A program made the translations under genes and the position numbers. The notes under the pieces are model-generated. The model made no database searches and had not been told where the DNA came from. It saw nothing but the letters and a program-made list of their open reading frames with translations. Shown one piece after another: positions 1 to 7,081 of a DNA stretch of 7,081 nt (positions within the stretch are counted from its first letter, which is position 1; each line of letters starts with the position of its first letter). This stretch comes from an uncultured Comamonadaceae bacterium (GTDB lineage Bacteria; Pseudomonadota; Gammaproteobacteria; Burkholderiales; Burkholderiaceae_C), in contig CALBWZ010000252.1 of the NCBI GenBank assembly GCA_937893415.1, forward strand, positions 1 to 7,081, given 5' to 3'.

Positions 1-594
1 GGCGCGTTTATCAAATCCAGTCAGAGCGAAACCTTGCCTGATTTGCAGTTGCATTTTGTGACTGGGATGCTGAAAAACCACGGCCGTGATGTGGTATTTG
101 GTTTGGGCTATTCATGCCACGTGTGTGTGCTGCGCCCTAAGAGCAGAGGCTCGGTGGCCTTGTCCAGTGCAGACCCCCATGCACCACCGCGCATAGACCC
201 TAATTTCTTGAGCGACCCAGACGATGTGCGGCGCTTGGTGCGCGGCTTTGAGCGCATGCGCGAGTTGCTGCGCCAGCCAGCACTGCTGAACTTAGGCGGT
301 GTGGAGTTGTCACCCACCAAAGACGTGATGGGATCCAAAGCCATAGAGGCATTTATACGCGCCAATGCCGATACGATTTACCACCCTGTTGGCACGTGCC
401 GCATGGGCAACAGCGCGTTGGATGTGGTGGACGAGCAGTTGCGTGTGCACGGTGTTAAAGGGCTGCGCGTGGTGGATGCCTCCATCATGCCCACACTGGT
501 TGGCGGCAACACCAACGCGCCCACCATCATGATCGCCGAGAAGGCTGCTGACATGATGTTGGGCAAGCCTGCGCTCAACGCTGCAGCGGTCTAG
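1..594 (+). CDS. GMC-family FAD-dependent dehydrogenase (choline/alcohol dehydrogenase-like), C-terminal part
   Basis: The reading frame is open from base 1, so this is the last 197 residues of a gene that starts outside the window; GMC proteins of this type usually have about 530-560 residues. It matches the GMC C-terminal substrate/catalytic domain. The catalytic histidine motif HPVGTCRMG begins at fragment residue H128. It is followed by [20 protein letters not shown], where the Asn of GNTNAP (N170) sits at the second catalytic His/Asn position, and by the FAD-binding helix [11 protein letters not shown]. Family members oxidise primary alcohols, choline or similar substrates with FAD and pass electrons to quinones or other carriers. 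The exact substrate cannot be read from this end, and the N-terminal Rossmann GxGxxG motif is not in view. The stop TAG at 592-594 faces the stop of the convergent transporter gene 46 bp away. The family assignment is secure; choline specificity is not. Confidence 0.93.
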   Translation, partial: GAFIKSSQSETLPDLQLHFVTGMLKNHGRDVVFGLGYSCHVCVLRPKSRGSVALSSADPHAPPRIDPNFLSDPDDVRRLVRGFERMRELLRQPALLNLGGVELSPTKDVMGSKAIEAFIRANADTIYHPVGTCRMGNSALDVVDEQLRVHGVKGLRVVDASIMPTLVGGNTNAPTIMIAEKAADMMLGKPALNAAAV

Positions 595-640
595 TCGTCT
601 GGCCAACCAACCAACTCACCCAACCAAGTTGTGACGCAAC

Positions 641-2290
641 TCAAGCGCTGCGCCAGCCTAAGCGCCTGACAAACACAATGGCGGCCACTGGCATCAACAC
701 GCTGAAGACCACTACCGTGATGAGCAGCGGCGTGAGGTCTTGGTAGTTGGCCGCTACGCTGATGGCTTGCGTGGTCTGGTCTCGCACCTCGCGGTCTAAG
801 GTGAATATTTGGTTGAGGTATTTGGTGCCCAAACTAGACGCTGACAAGGCCAAGTTGGTGAACGAGGCCATAACCGCAAAGTAGGTGGCTTTGAGGTTGG
901 CGGGCGCGGCATTGGCAATCCAAGCCAACATGGGAATCATCGCTATTTGCCCAAGCGGTGACTCAAGTGCAGTGTCAATGACCGCGATAAACCGCGCATC
1001 CACCACACCGCCAGTCATGGCTGCAGTCCAGTGGTGTAGTCCCATGCTCATGCCCACGGTAGGCAATGCCAAGATAAAGCTGGCCACGGTTAAAAAACCC
1101 ACCACATAGACAATCGAGCGCTCAGCCATAAAGCGCCTAAATGCAAACATACCCGCCAGCGTGAGCACGCTGCCTATCAGCGACAAAACGCTGAAAAAAC
1201 TGGCGTCAAAGCCGAGGTCGTCAATCGTCCACCACGACACACCAGCGCCAGCACTGGGCGTGGCGCGGTACATAAAAATAACCACGGCAGTCCCAATCAA
1301 GGTGTTGCGCGCGGTGGTGTCTAAGCTGCGTGTTAAGCGGCGCATCAGCCACAAAATAATGGCAGAAGACCCCAAGAAAATAGCTTCTTGGCTGTAGGCC
1401 CAATCCGACAGACCCAGGCCGATGGTGAGCGCCACAAACACGGCGCTGCCGCCCAAAATGGCCCAGTTGGGTTGTGTGCGCTCTGTGACTGGTGTCAGCA
1501 GTGTTTTGGCCTCTTGCAGGCTCAGACCTCTGGCAACTTGCGTGTGTATCGCGCGGTGTTGTATCCAGCGTGCGCTGGCAATACCAAGCAGTGAAATGAC
1601 CGGTATGGCCAACGCCATGAGGTAGACGCTTTGATACAGCGCCAGCTTGGCGGGGCCTTCTAAACCCTTGGTGTCACTGAATGCCCACAGGTTGATGAGT
1701 GCAACCAACACAGTGCCACCAATAATGGCCACACGCCCCAAGGTTTGCATGGTGATGTGCATGCGCTTGAGCGTTGCAGCGTTGATGGCTTGGCCTTGTT
1801 TGTCCACGCGAGGAACCGCCTCCACTGTCATGGCGTCCGCCACGGCGTCTTGCAGCACATAGCCCACAGGCGAGAGCAGTGCAGCCAGCACAAACCATGC
1901 ATTCACAGCCCACAGCTCGGCCATGGCATCTCGGTTGCCAATCAGGGCCGCCATGATCAGCAAACTCGTTGCAATGAGCGCAGCACCCAACACCACCAGC
2001 CACGACTTGAAGCGCCAGAGCAAGTCCACCAAGTGCCCGATGGGAATTTTGAGTGACCACGGAATAAACGCCCAAAAGCCCAGCGCGGCTAAAAACTCTG
2101 CGGATAGGCCTAGGTAGTCTTTGACAAAGAAGGTGCCCACAATCCCCGTAAGCCCTTGGATACCTGCGGCCACATAGACCATGAGCGGGGGCAAGTAAGA
2201 CCAGCGCATTTCGTCGCGTAGACGCGGCGATGGGGTGCCAGGGCTGTTGACGTTGTCGCTGTCGTTGTTGTCGGTTGTGTTGTTTTGCAT
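641..2290 (-). CDS. BT1-family-like MFS transporter (folate/biopterin transporter-related)
   Basis: This is a 549-residue integral membrane protein with about 12 hydrophobic segments; the clearest are near residues 32-55, 66-85, 97-118, 187-203, 221-238, 276-294, 364-384, 393-411, 468-488 and 520-542. Features resembling the BT1/folate-biopterin transporter branch of the MFS are FFVKDYLGLS (54-63), PWSLKIPIGHLVD (77-89), the acidic segment QDAVADAMTVEAV (147-159) and RATPSAGAG (342-350) followed by DDLGF (357-361). Characterised BT1 members carry folates or pterins in trypanosomatids, plants and cyanobacteria; the substrate of proteobacterial relatives is unknown to me. I chose the ATG at 2290-2288. 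The frame stays open up to 2521, but that extension is hydrophilic, unlike the family, and runs into the divergent gene. The N-terminal tail (about residues 1-25) is rich in Asn, Asp, Ser and Thr and is probably cytoplasmic. No strong Shine-Dalgarno precedes the ATG; an in-frame TTG four codons upstream is an alternative. The inner-membrane location is inferred. Confidence 0.82.
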   Translation of the reverse strand: MQNNTTDNNDSDNVNSPGTPSPRLRDEMRWSYLPPLMVYVAAGIQGLTGIVGTFFVKDYLGLSAEFLAALGFWAFIPWSLKIPIGHLVDLLWRFKSWLVVLGAALIATSLLIMAALIGNRDAMAELWAVNAWFVLAALLSPVGYVLQDAVADAMTVEAVPRVDKQGQAINAATLKRMHITMQTLGRVAIIGGTVLVALINLWAFSDTKGLEGPAKLALYQSVYLMALAIPVISLLGIASARWIQHRAIHTQVARGLSLQEAKTLLTPVTERTQPNWAILGGSAVFVALTIGLGLSDWAYSQEAIFLGSSAIILWLMRRLTRSLDTTARNTLIGTAVVIFMYRATPSAGAGVSWWTIDDLGFDASFFSVLSLIGSVLTLAGMFAFRRFMAERSIVYVVGFLTVASFILALPTVGMSMGLHHWTAAMTGGVVDARFIAVIDTALESPLGQIAMIPMLAWIANAAPANLKATYFAVMASFTNLALSASSLGTKYLNQIFTLDREVRDQTTQAISVAANYQDLTPLLITVVVFSVLMPVAAIVFVRRLGWRSA

Positions 2291-2441
2291 GCGGCGGCTC
2301 AAATGAAAGTTCTGCGATGAAGTGTGAATAACAGTGGCGTGTGCACCTGTAGGACTGTACCCAACTTCAACGCTGCCATATAGCGCGCATATGAGTAATC
2401 GCTTATATTTACTTCTTATTGAATTTTGTAGGAGCAGGGCT
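2291..2441. promoter_or_regulatory. Divergent intergenic region between transporter and MBL hydrolase
   Basis: This 151-bp stretch must carry the 5' signals of both flanking genes. It turns AT-rich at about 2377-2430, unlike the coding DNA around it, which fits promoter DNA. TATATT at 2404-2409 matches the -10 consensus in five of six bases for the rightward gene, but no acceptable -35 lies 16-18 bp upstream, so I do not call a promoter. An interrupted inverted repeat has arms CATAT at 2377-2381 and ATATG at 2389-2393 with a GC-rich 7-bp centre; it could be an operator, but the arms are short. No convincing promoter was found for the leftward gene. Confidence 0.4.
2430..2434 (+). promoter_or_regulatory. 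Shine-Dalgarno site of the MBL hydrolase
   Basis: AGGAG lies 7 nt before the ATG at 2442. It decides the start of the MBL-fold gene, because the frame is open further upstream to 2334 without a comparable ribosome binding site. The resulting N-terminus is also a proper signal peptide. Confidence 0.8.
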
Positions 2442-3395
2442 ATGCAGTGGCGACAAGTGTGGATGGGTTTGGTGTGTGCGTGGGCCACAGGGTCGGCCAT
2501 GGCCGCACAACCTGCACCCATGGTGTTGCAGCAAGTGGGCCCCCATACGTTTTACGTACAAGGTTTAGCGGCGCTGGGCAGCACAGACAACCAAAACTTC
2601 ATCAGCAATGCGGGGTTTGTGGTGGCCGCCACAGGCGTGGTGGTGATCGACGCGTTAGGCTCACCTGCGTTGGCCAAACGGTTGATTGCTGAGATCAAAG
2701 CCATCACAGACAAGCCCATCACCCACGTCATCGTCACGCACTACCATGCCGACCATATCTATGGCCTTCAGGCGTTTAAAGAAGTGGGCGCTGCCATCGT
2801 TGGACAAGAGCGTGCCCGCGAGTACATGTACTCAGACACCGCCAGGCTGCGCTTGAAGGCGTCGCGTACAGACTTGGCGCCATGGATTGACGACACCACC
2901 CGCATTGTGGCGGCTGATCAGTGGCTCACAGGCAGCACCACCATGGAGTTGGCGGGCACAACCTTTCAGGTCGATGTGGTGGGGCCTGCCCACACGCCTG
3001 AAGACTTGGCCGTGTGGGTGCCATCAGAGCGCGTGCTGTTCTCTGGCGATTTGATATTCAATGGGCGTCTGCCTTTTGTAGGCAAAGCCAACAGCAGCCA
3101 TTGGATTGAGGCCCTGGAGCACCTGTTGCAATACCCAGCCGCTGCAGTGGTGCCAGGACACGGTGGCGCATCGGCCAACCCATCGTCAGACATAGCCTTG
3201 GTGCGTGACTACTTGGTGTACCTGCGCACAACCATGGGTGAGGCCGCAGCCAACTTCGAGCCTTTTGAGTCCGCCTATGAGGCGGTGGACTGGTCGGCGT
3301 TTGCGTCGGTACCCATGTTTAAGTTCGCCAACCGCATGAACGCCTACAACACCTACTTGCTGATGGAGCAAGAGGGGTTGAAGGGCATTCAATAG
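2442..3395 (+). CDS. Exported MBL-fold metallohydrolase (dinuclear zinc)
   Basis: This 317-residue protein starts at ATG 2442, seven bases after AGGAG. Residues 1-22 form a Sec-type signal peptide: a short polar start with Arg4, a hydrophobic core (WMGLVCAWA) and an Ala-rich exit, SAMAA before QPAP, so the mature protein should be periplasmic. The metallo-beta-lactamase fold is complete: strand VVVIDALGS (66-74), THYHADH with H100, H102, D104 and H105, H184 in GPAHTPED, D203 in FSGDLIF, and H240 in VVPGHGG. These are the seven ligands of a dinuclear site (H100/H102/H184 and D104/H105/H240, bridged by D203). Asp at position 104 with His105 points to the glyoxalase-II/B3-like hydrolase group, not a subclass B1 lactamase. 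The layout resembles the SoxH-like or quinoprotein-associated periplasmic hydrolases, but no Sox or PQQ genes are adjacent, so the substrate is unknown. It is divergent from the BT1-like transporter and convergent with icmF. Confidence 0.88.
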   Translation: MQWRQVWMGLVCAWATGSAMAAQPAPMVLQQVGPHTFYVQGLAALGSTDNQNFISNAGFVVAATGVVVIDALGSPALAKRLIAEIKAITDKPITHVIVTHYHADHIYGLQAFKEVGAAIVGQERAREYMYSDTARLRLKASRTDLAPWIDDTTRIVAADQWLTGSTTMELAGTTFQVDVVGPAHTPEDLAVWVPSERVLFSGDLIFNGRLPFVGKANSSHWIEALEHLLQYPAAAVVPGHGGASANPSSDIALVRDYLVYLRTTMGEAAANFEPFESAYEAVDWSAFASVPMFKFANRMNAYNTYLLMEQEGLKGIQ

Positions 3396-3408
3396 AGCGG
3401 CTTGTGGC

Positions 3409-3426
3409 GCGCACCGGCAGGTGCGC
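3409..3426. terminator. GC-rich hairpin between convergent genes, possible bidirectional terminator
   Basis: A perfect 7-bp stem, GCGCACC (3409-3415) and GGTGCGC (3420-3426), encloses a 4-nt loop GGCA. It lies 13 bp past the stop of the MBL gene and 33 bp past the stop of icmF, so transcripts from both sides could fold it. Neither flank carries a T-tract, so it is not a classical intrinsic terminator; it may act as an mRNA 3' stabiliser or a pause site. A separate 10-bp palindrome GTCTGCAGAC (3449-3458) abuts the icmF stop but has no loop. Confidence 0.35.
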
Positions 3427-3459
3427 TTGAAGCTGGCGTTGCAGTGACGTCTGCAGACA

Positions 3460-6400
3460 TTACATATTGCGCCTGTATTGCCCGCCCACTTCAAACAAGG
3501 CGTCTGTAATTTGTCCCAATGAGCACACACGTACGGCGTCCATGAGAACCTCGAAGACGTTGGCGTTGTCAATCACAGCTTGGCGCAAGCGCTCCAGTGC
3601 CGCGGGTGCGGTGTCCGCATGGCGCTTGTGGAAGTCACCCAATCGAGCAAGTTGGTTTTGCTTTTCTTCGTCTGTGGAGCGCGCCAATTCCAGCACCTGT
3701 GGCGTGTCATCGGTGTTGGGGTTGCGAAACGTGTTCACGCCAATGATGGGCAGCTCACCCGTGTGCTTGAGCATTTCGTAGGTCATGCTCTCGTCTTGAA
3801 TCTTGCCGCGCTGGTAGCCGGTTTCCATGGCACCCAACACGCCGCCTCTGTCGGCTATGCGCTCAAACTCTGTGAGCACGGCTTCTTCTAGCAGTTCGGT
3901 GAGCTCTTCAATGATGAAGCTGCCTTGGCTGGTGTTTTCATTCTTCGCCAAGCCCCACTCGCGGTTGATGATGAGCTGAATGGCCATGGCACGGCGCACA
4001 GACTCTTCGGTGGGCGTGGTGATGGCCTCGTCAAACGCATTGGTGTGCAAGCTGTTGCAGTTGTCGTAAATGGCAATCAACGCTTGCAAGGTGGTGCGAA
4101 TGTCGTTGAACTGTATTTCTTGTGCGTGCAAACTGCGGCCACTGGTTTGTATGTGGTATTTGAGTTTTTGGCTGCGCTCATTGGCACCATATTTGTCGCG
4201 CAAGGTGATTGCCCAAATGCGGCGAGCCACACGTCCCAGCACGGTGTACTCAGGGTCCATGCCGTTGCTGAAAAAGAACGACAAGTTGGGCGCAAAGTCA
4301 TCAATGTGCATGCCGCGAGCCAAGTAGGCTTCAACAAACGTAAAGCCATTGGACAGCGTGAGTGCCAGCTGCGAAATGGGATTGGCTCCCGCCTCGGCTA
4401 TGTGGTAGCCACTGATAGATACCGAGTAAAAGTTGCGCACGTTGTTCGCCACAAAGTACTGCGCCACATCGCCCATAACTTTAAGGCTGAATTCTGTTGA
4501 GAAAATACAGGTGTTTTGGCCCTGGTCTTCTTTTAAGATATCGGCTTGGACGGTACCGCGCACGTTGGCTTGCACCCAGGCCCGCAGCTCGCTGTATTCG
4601 ACTTCGGTTGGATCGCGACCTTTGTCTGCTGTAAATGTATCAACCGCTTGGTCAATCGCGGTGTTCATGAACATGGCCAAGATACTGGGGGCGGGCCCAT
4701 TGATGGTCATGGACACGCTGGTGCTCGGGCTGGACAAATCAAAGCCGCTGTACAGGACCTTCATGTCGTCCAGCGTGGCAATCGACACACCCGAGTTACC
4801 CACTTTGCCGTAAATGTCTGGGCGCACGTCTGGGTCGTTGCCGTACAGCGTGACCGAGTCAAACGCGGTCGACAGGCGCTTGGCGGGCATGCCTTCAGAC
4901 AAGAGCTTGAACCGGCGGTTGGTTCTGAACGCATCGCCTTCGCCAGCGAACATGCGGGTGGGGTCTTCGCCTTCGCGCTTCACTGCGAAAGTGCCTGCGG
5001 TGTAGGGGAACAGGCCGGGGACATTTTCCAGCATCAGCCACTTTAATATCTCGCCGTGGTCTTCGAAGGTGGGCAACGCCACTTTGCGGATGACAGTTCC
5101 TGACAGCGACTTGCTGGTCAGTGATGTGCGGATTTCCTTGCCACGGATGCGGCTCACCAGTTCAGGTGCTGCGTAGGTTTGTTGGAGTGTAGGCCACGCG
5201 GCCACCAAGTCTTGTGCGTCGCTGTCCATGCGCTTGGTGCGTCCCAATGCCAAGTCCAAAGCGGCGTCTGCCGCTTCGGGTCGTTCTGGCTTGTCGATGC
5301 GCAGCATGTCCGCCACAGCTTCGAGCTGCTGTATCTCGCGCGCCAACACAACTTGGCGTTTGACTCTGGCTTTGTAGCTGCGCACTGTGCCTGTGATTTC
5401 GGCCAAGTAGCGCGAGCGCGCAGGGGGCACGATTGGGGTTTGGTTGGAGCTGTGTCGAACCGCTGCAATGGGCAGTTTTCCAGTACCCAGCGTCAAACCC
5501 AAGTTCGCCAAGACGGGCTTCATGGCTTGGTACAGGGCTGTGACACCGTCGTCGTTAAAGCGTGACGCCATGGTGCCAAACACAGGCATATCATCTGGCA
5601 TTTTGTTAAAGTCACCGCGGTTTCTTTGCACCTGTTTGGCCACATCGCGCAGCGCATCTGGTGCGCCTTTGCGGTCAAACTTGTTGATGGCTACAAACTG
5701 TGCAAAGTCCAGCATGTCAATTTTTTCCAGCTGGCTGGCGGCGCCAAACTCAGGCGTCATCACGTACAGCGGCACATCCACATGCGGCACGATGGCCGCA
5801 TCACCTTGGCCAATGCCAGATGTTTCAACAATGACCAAGTCAAACCCTGCAGCTTTGCAGCTGGCAATGACATCGGGCAGTGCCGCTGAAATCTCACTGC
5901 CAAATTCACGTGTGGCCAGCGAGCGCATGAACACACGGTTGCCCGCACGCCATGGGTTGATGGCGTTCATGCGAATGCGGTCGCCCAACAGTGCCCCACC
6001 ACTTTTGCGCCGGCTGGGGTCAATAGAGATGAGCGCGACACGCAGCGCGTCGTCTTGGTCAAGACGCAGGCGTCTGATGAGCTCATCGGTGAGCGACGAC
6101 TTGCCTGCACCACCCGTGCCGGTGATGCCAATGACAGGTGCTTGTACTTGTGTGGCCTGCGCGCGCACCTGGTTCATTAGGGTGACATCTGCACTGCCAG
6201 CTTCAATGGCGGTGATGAGCTGTGACAGTGCGCGCCAGTGGGCTTGCTCATGTCCTTCGATAGCGCCTATGTGGGTCGGTGAGTGGTTGTCAAGCGCGTT
6301 GTCGCAGCGCATCACCATGTCGCCAATCATGCCGGCCAAGCCCATGCGTTGGCCATCTTCTGGGCTGTAAATGCGGGTGACACCATACGCTTGCAGTTCG

Positions 6401-6753
6401 GCAATTTCATCGGCAACGATCACGCCGCCGCCGCCGCCAAAGACTTGAATGTGTTCACCTCCCTTGGCTTTGAGCAAGTCCATCATGTATTTGAAGTACT
6501 CAACATGCCCGCCTTGGTAAGAGCTGATGGCAATGCCTTGCACGTCTTCTTGCAGTGCAGCGCTGACCACCTCATCAACGCTGCGGTTGTGTCCAAGGTG
6601 AATCACTTCAACGCCCATGCCCTGCAAAATACGCCGCATGATGTTGATGGCTGCATCGTGGCCATCAAACAAACTCGCGGCGGTAACGAAGCGTACTTTG
6701 TGTGCTGGGCGGTAGTTGGCGAGGGCTTGGTAGTGTGCGGACAGGTCGGTCAT
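3460..6753 (-). CDS. icmF: Fused isobutyryl-CoA mutase with G-protein chaperone
   Basis: This 1097-residue, full-length IcmF (family members are close to 1090 aa) needs adenosylcobalamin and interconverts isobutyryl-CoA and n-butyryl-CoA; some IcmFs also act on pivalyl/isovaleryl-CoA. Domains in order: B12-binding Rossmann domain (about 20-150), with the axial histidine H32 in FDGHDAA and the glycine run at 106-110; MeaB-like GTPase (about 205-415), with Walker A GTGGAGKS (212-219), [10 protein letters not shown] (244-253), ETSGIGQGD (310-318) and the guanine-specificity motif NKFD (357-360); a linker; and the mutase TIM-barrel domain (about 555-1097). Active-site residues are F602 in RMFAGEG, Q746 in [10 protein letters not shown] and H784 in [12 protein letters not shown]. 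Phe and Gln at the first two positions are the isobutyryl-CoA signature, in place of Tyr and Arg of methylmalonyl-CoA mutase. The enzyme is cytosolic. The start ATG is the first Met of the conserved N-terminus; its Shine-Dalgarno is weak. It is the first gene after its own promoter. Confidence 0.97.
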   Translation of the reverse strand: MTDLSAHYQALANYRPAHKVRFVTAASLFDGHDAAINIMRRILQGMGVEVIHLGHNRSVDEVVSAALQEDVQGIAISSYQGGHVEYFKYMMDLLKAKGGEHIQVFGGGGGVIVADEIAELQAYGVTRIYSPEDGQRMGLAGMIGDMVMRCDNALDNHSPTHIGAIEGHEQAHWRALSQLITAIEAGSADVTLMNQVRAQATQVQAPVIGITGTGGAGKSSLTDELIRRLRLDQDDALRVALISIDPSRRKSGGALLGDRIRMNAINPWRAGNRVFMRSLATREFGSEISAALPDVIASCKAAGFDLVIVETSGIGQGDAAIVPHVDVPLYVMTPEFGAASQLEKIDMLDFAQFVAINKFDRKGAPDALRDVAKQVQRNRGDFNKMPDDMPVFGTMASRFNDDGVTALYQAMKPVLANLGLTLGTGKLPIAAVRHSSNQTPIVPPARSRYLAEITGTVRSYKARVKRQVVLAREIQQLEAVADMLRIDKPERPEAADAALDLALGRTKRMDSDAQDLVAAWPTLQQTYAAPELVSRIRGKEIRTSLTSKSLSGTVIRKVALPTFEDHGEILKWLMLENVPGLFPYTAGTFAVKREGEDPTRMFAGEGDAFRTNRRFKLLSEGMPAKRLSTAFDSVTLYGNDPDVRPDIYGKVGNSGVSIATLDDMKVLYSGFDLSSPSTSVSMTINGPAPSILAMFMNTAIDQAVDTFTADKGRDPTEVEYSELRAWVQANVRGTVQADILKEDQGQNTCIFSTEFSLKVMGDVAQYFVANNVRNFYSVSISGYHIAEAGANPISQLALTLSNGFTFVEAYLARGMHIDDFAPNLSFFFSNGMDPEYTVLGRVARRIWAITLRDKYGANERSQKLKYHIQTSGRSLHAQEIQFNDIRTTLQALIAIYDNCNSLHTNAFDEAITTPTEESVRRAMAIQLIINREWGLAKNENTSQGSFIIEELTELLEEAVLTEFERIADRGGVLGAMETGYQRGKIQDESMTYEMLKHTGELPIIGVNTFRNPNTDDTPQVLELARSTDEEKQNQLARLGDFHKRHADTAPAALERLRQAVIDNANVFEVLMDAVRVCSLGQITDALFEVGGQYRRNM

Positions 6754-6786
6754 GGCAATGGCTTGTGGGGGTTGATCAATACAGCC

Positions 6787-6816
6787 ATTATCTATTGACG
6801 TTTACGTAAACGTCAA
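6787..6816 (-). promoter_or_regulatory. Predicted sigma70-type promoter of icmF
   Basis: Read on the minus strand, the -35 box TTGACG (6816-6811, five of six matches) and the -10 box GATAAT (6792-6787, five of six) are separated by 18 bp. Transcription would begin near 6780 and give a leader of about 27 nt before the icmF ATG. The palindromic operator fills the spacer and covers the -35 box. This is consensus matching by eye and needs a mapped transcription start. Confidence 0.6.
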
Positions 6817-6817
6817 T
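6794..6817. promoter_or_regulatory. 24-bp perfect palindrome, predicted operator of icmF
   Basis: The half ATTGACGTTTAC (6794-6805) is followed directly by its exact reverse complement GTAAACGTCAAT (6806-6817). It begins 40 bp upstream of the icmF ATG, covers the -35 box and ends 1 bp from the -10 box, the position expected for a dimeric regulator acting on this promoter. The TTTACGTAAA core with ACGT steps resembles, from memory, sites assigned to LiuR-type MerR regulators of branched-chain amino acid and acyl-CoA catabolism; that assignment is inference. No regulator gene is in the window. No T-tract follows on either strand, which argues against a terminator for the upstream gene. Confidence 0.7.
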
Positions 6818-6846
6818 CAGGCCTTGTTAACCCGATGTATGCGGTC

Positions 6847-7081
6847 TTAAGCGCCAGCATGTTGCTTGGTTGCCACCCACATCCCAAGGCCCATGGCAGG
6901 TAAAAACCACGGCAAGTCGGTGTTGACCAGCACGGCCGATAGGGCGGGAGCAGGACAAAAACCGCCCAAACTCCAGCCGAGACCACAGCAGGCTGTGCCA
7001 GTCAGCAGCCTTGCATCGATGTCCGTGCGCGTGGGTTGCTGAAACGCATAGGCCAGCCATGGCTTGTCTTGCGTGTTGGTT
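6847..7081 (-). CDS. YeeE/YedE-type (DUF6691) membrane protein, C-terminal part
   Basis: The frame enters from the right edge and gives the last 77 residues, ending at TAA (6849-6847). The start lies outside the window. The fragment carries DARLLTG (22-28), then GLGWSLGGFCPAPAL (33-47), the glycine/cysteine signature of YeeE/YedE and DUF6691 proteins (usually G-W-G-L-x-G-x-C-P-G-P-A). A second hydrophobic segment, about 58-70 (WFLPAMGLGMWVA), follows. YeeE of Spirochaeta takes up thiosulfate through conserved cysteines; C42 here sits in the equivalent FCPxPA motif. DUF6691 proteins often occur as the second of two half-size genes, so a partner may lie just beyond the edge. A sulfur-compound transport role is inferred from the family. 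The gene points toward icmF, 93 bp upstream of it, but icmF has its own promoter. Confidence 0.8.
   Translation of the reverse strand, partial: TNTQDKPWLAYAFQQPTRTDIDARLLTGTACCGLGWSLGGFCPAPALSAVLVNTDLPWFLPAMGLGMWVATKQHAGA

Noticed and set aside
603..641. CCAA-type repeats and a weak AGTTG/CAACT inverted repeat between the two convergent stops
   Set aside because: The repeats are short and imperfect, and the 5-bp stem has no T-tract, so I cannot support a terminator or a repeat element here.
2334..2441. 36-codon upstream extension of the MBL hydrolase from a GTG
   Set aside because: The strong AGGAG seven bases before ATG 2442 and the signal peptide starting exactly there make the longer form unlikely.
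2291..2521. 77-codon upstream extension of the transporter frame
   Set aside because: It would overlap the 5' end of the divergent hydrolase gene, including its ribosome binding site and signal peptide. It is hydrophilic and unlike the family; the ATG at 2290 is preferred.
3925..4500. 191-residue open frame on the + strand opposite the icmF mutase domain
   Set aside because: It is antisense to highly conserved mutase motifs and has no ribosome binding site or family resemblance.
5444..6370. 308-residue open frame on the + strand opposite icmF
   Set aside because: It lies wholly antisense to the conserved B12/GTPase coding region. Its translation is Ser/Pro/Ala/Arg-rich with no recognisable domain, as expected for a shadow frame of GC-rich codons.
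6424..6440. CCG triplet run
   Set aside because: It encodes the glycine run (residues 106-110) of the IcmF B12-binding domain and is explained by the protein, not by an independent microsatellite.
6827..7060. 77-residue open frame on the - strand at the right edge
   Set aside because: It overlaps the DUF6691 fragment in another frame and is rich in Cys, His, Trp and Arg without a pattern. The frame ending at 6847 explains the region instead.

Overview
The window looks like an ordinary chromosomal stretch of a betaproteobacterium, most likely Burkholderiales/Comamonadaceae-like. I infer this from the moderately GC-rich coding style and the protein families present: a long fused IcmF mutase, a DUF6691/YedE-type membrane protein, a GMC dehydrogenase and a periplasmic metallo-beta-lactamase-fold hydrolase. 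No phage, transposon, CRISPR, tRNA or rRNA signal was seen.

Layout from left to right: (1) the 3' third of a GMC-family FAD-dependent alcohol/choline dehydrogenase on the + strand (1-594). (2) Convergent to it, a 549-aa multi-pass transporter of the BT1 (folate/biopterin transporter-like) branch of the MFS on the - strand (641-2290). (3) A 151-bp divergent intergenic region, then an exported MBL-fold metallohydrolase with all seven dinuclear zinc ligands on the + strand (2442-3395). (4) A 64-bp convergent gap with a GC-rich hairpin. (5) A 1097-aa fused isobutyryl-CoA mutase, icmF, on the - strand (3460-6753). (6) A 93-bp gap with a 24-bp perfect palindrome lying in the spacer of a good sigma70-like promoter for icmF. 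(7) The 3' end of a YeeE/YedE-type (DUF6691) membrane protein on the - strand, cut by the right edge (6847-7081). This last gene has no start codon in the window.

The genes do not form one evident pathway. IcmF is a self-contained B12-dependent mutase: B12-binding domain, G-protein chaperone and catalytic barrel are in one chain. It interconverts isobutyryl-CoA and butyryl-CoA, so it links valine-type branched-chain acyl-CoA catabolism to straight-chain metabolism. Its own operator-promoter suggests independent control, possibly by a regulator of branched-chain or acyl-CoA catabolism. The BT1-type carrier and the periplasmic hydrolase are divergently transcribed from one intergenic region, but no shared substrate can be read from sequence.

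I found no convincing new multi-gene system. The best leads are the icmF palindromic operator, the active-site signature of IcmF, the hidden partial DUF6691 gene, and the uncharacterised BT1-carrier/MBL-hydrolase divergent pair.
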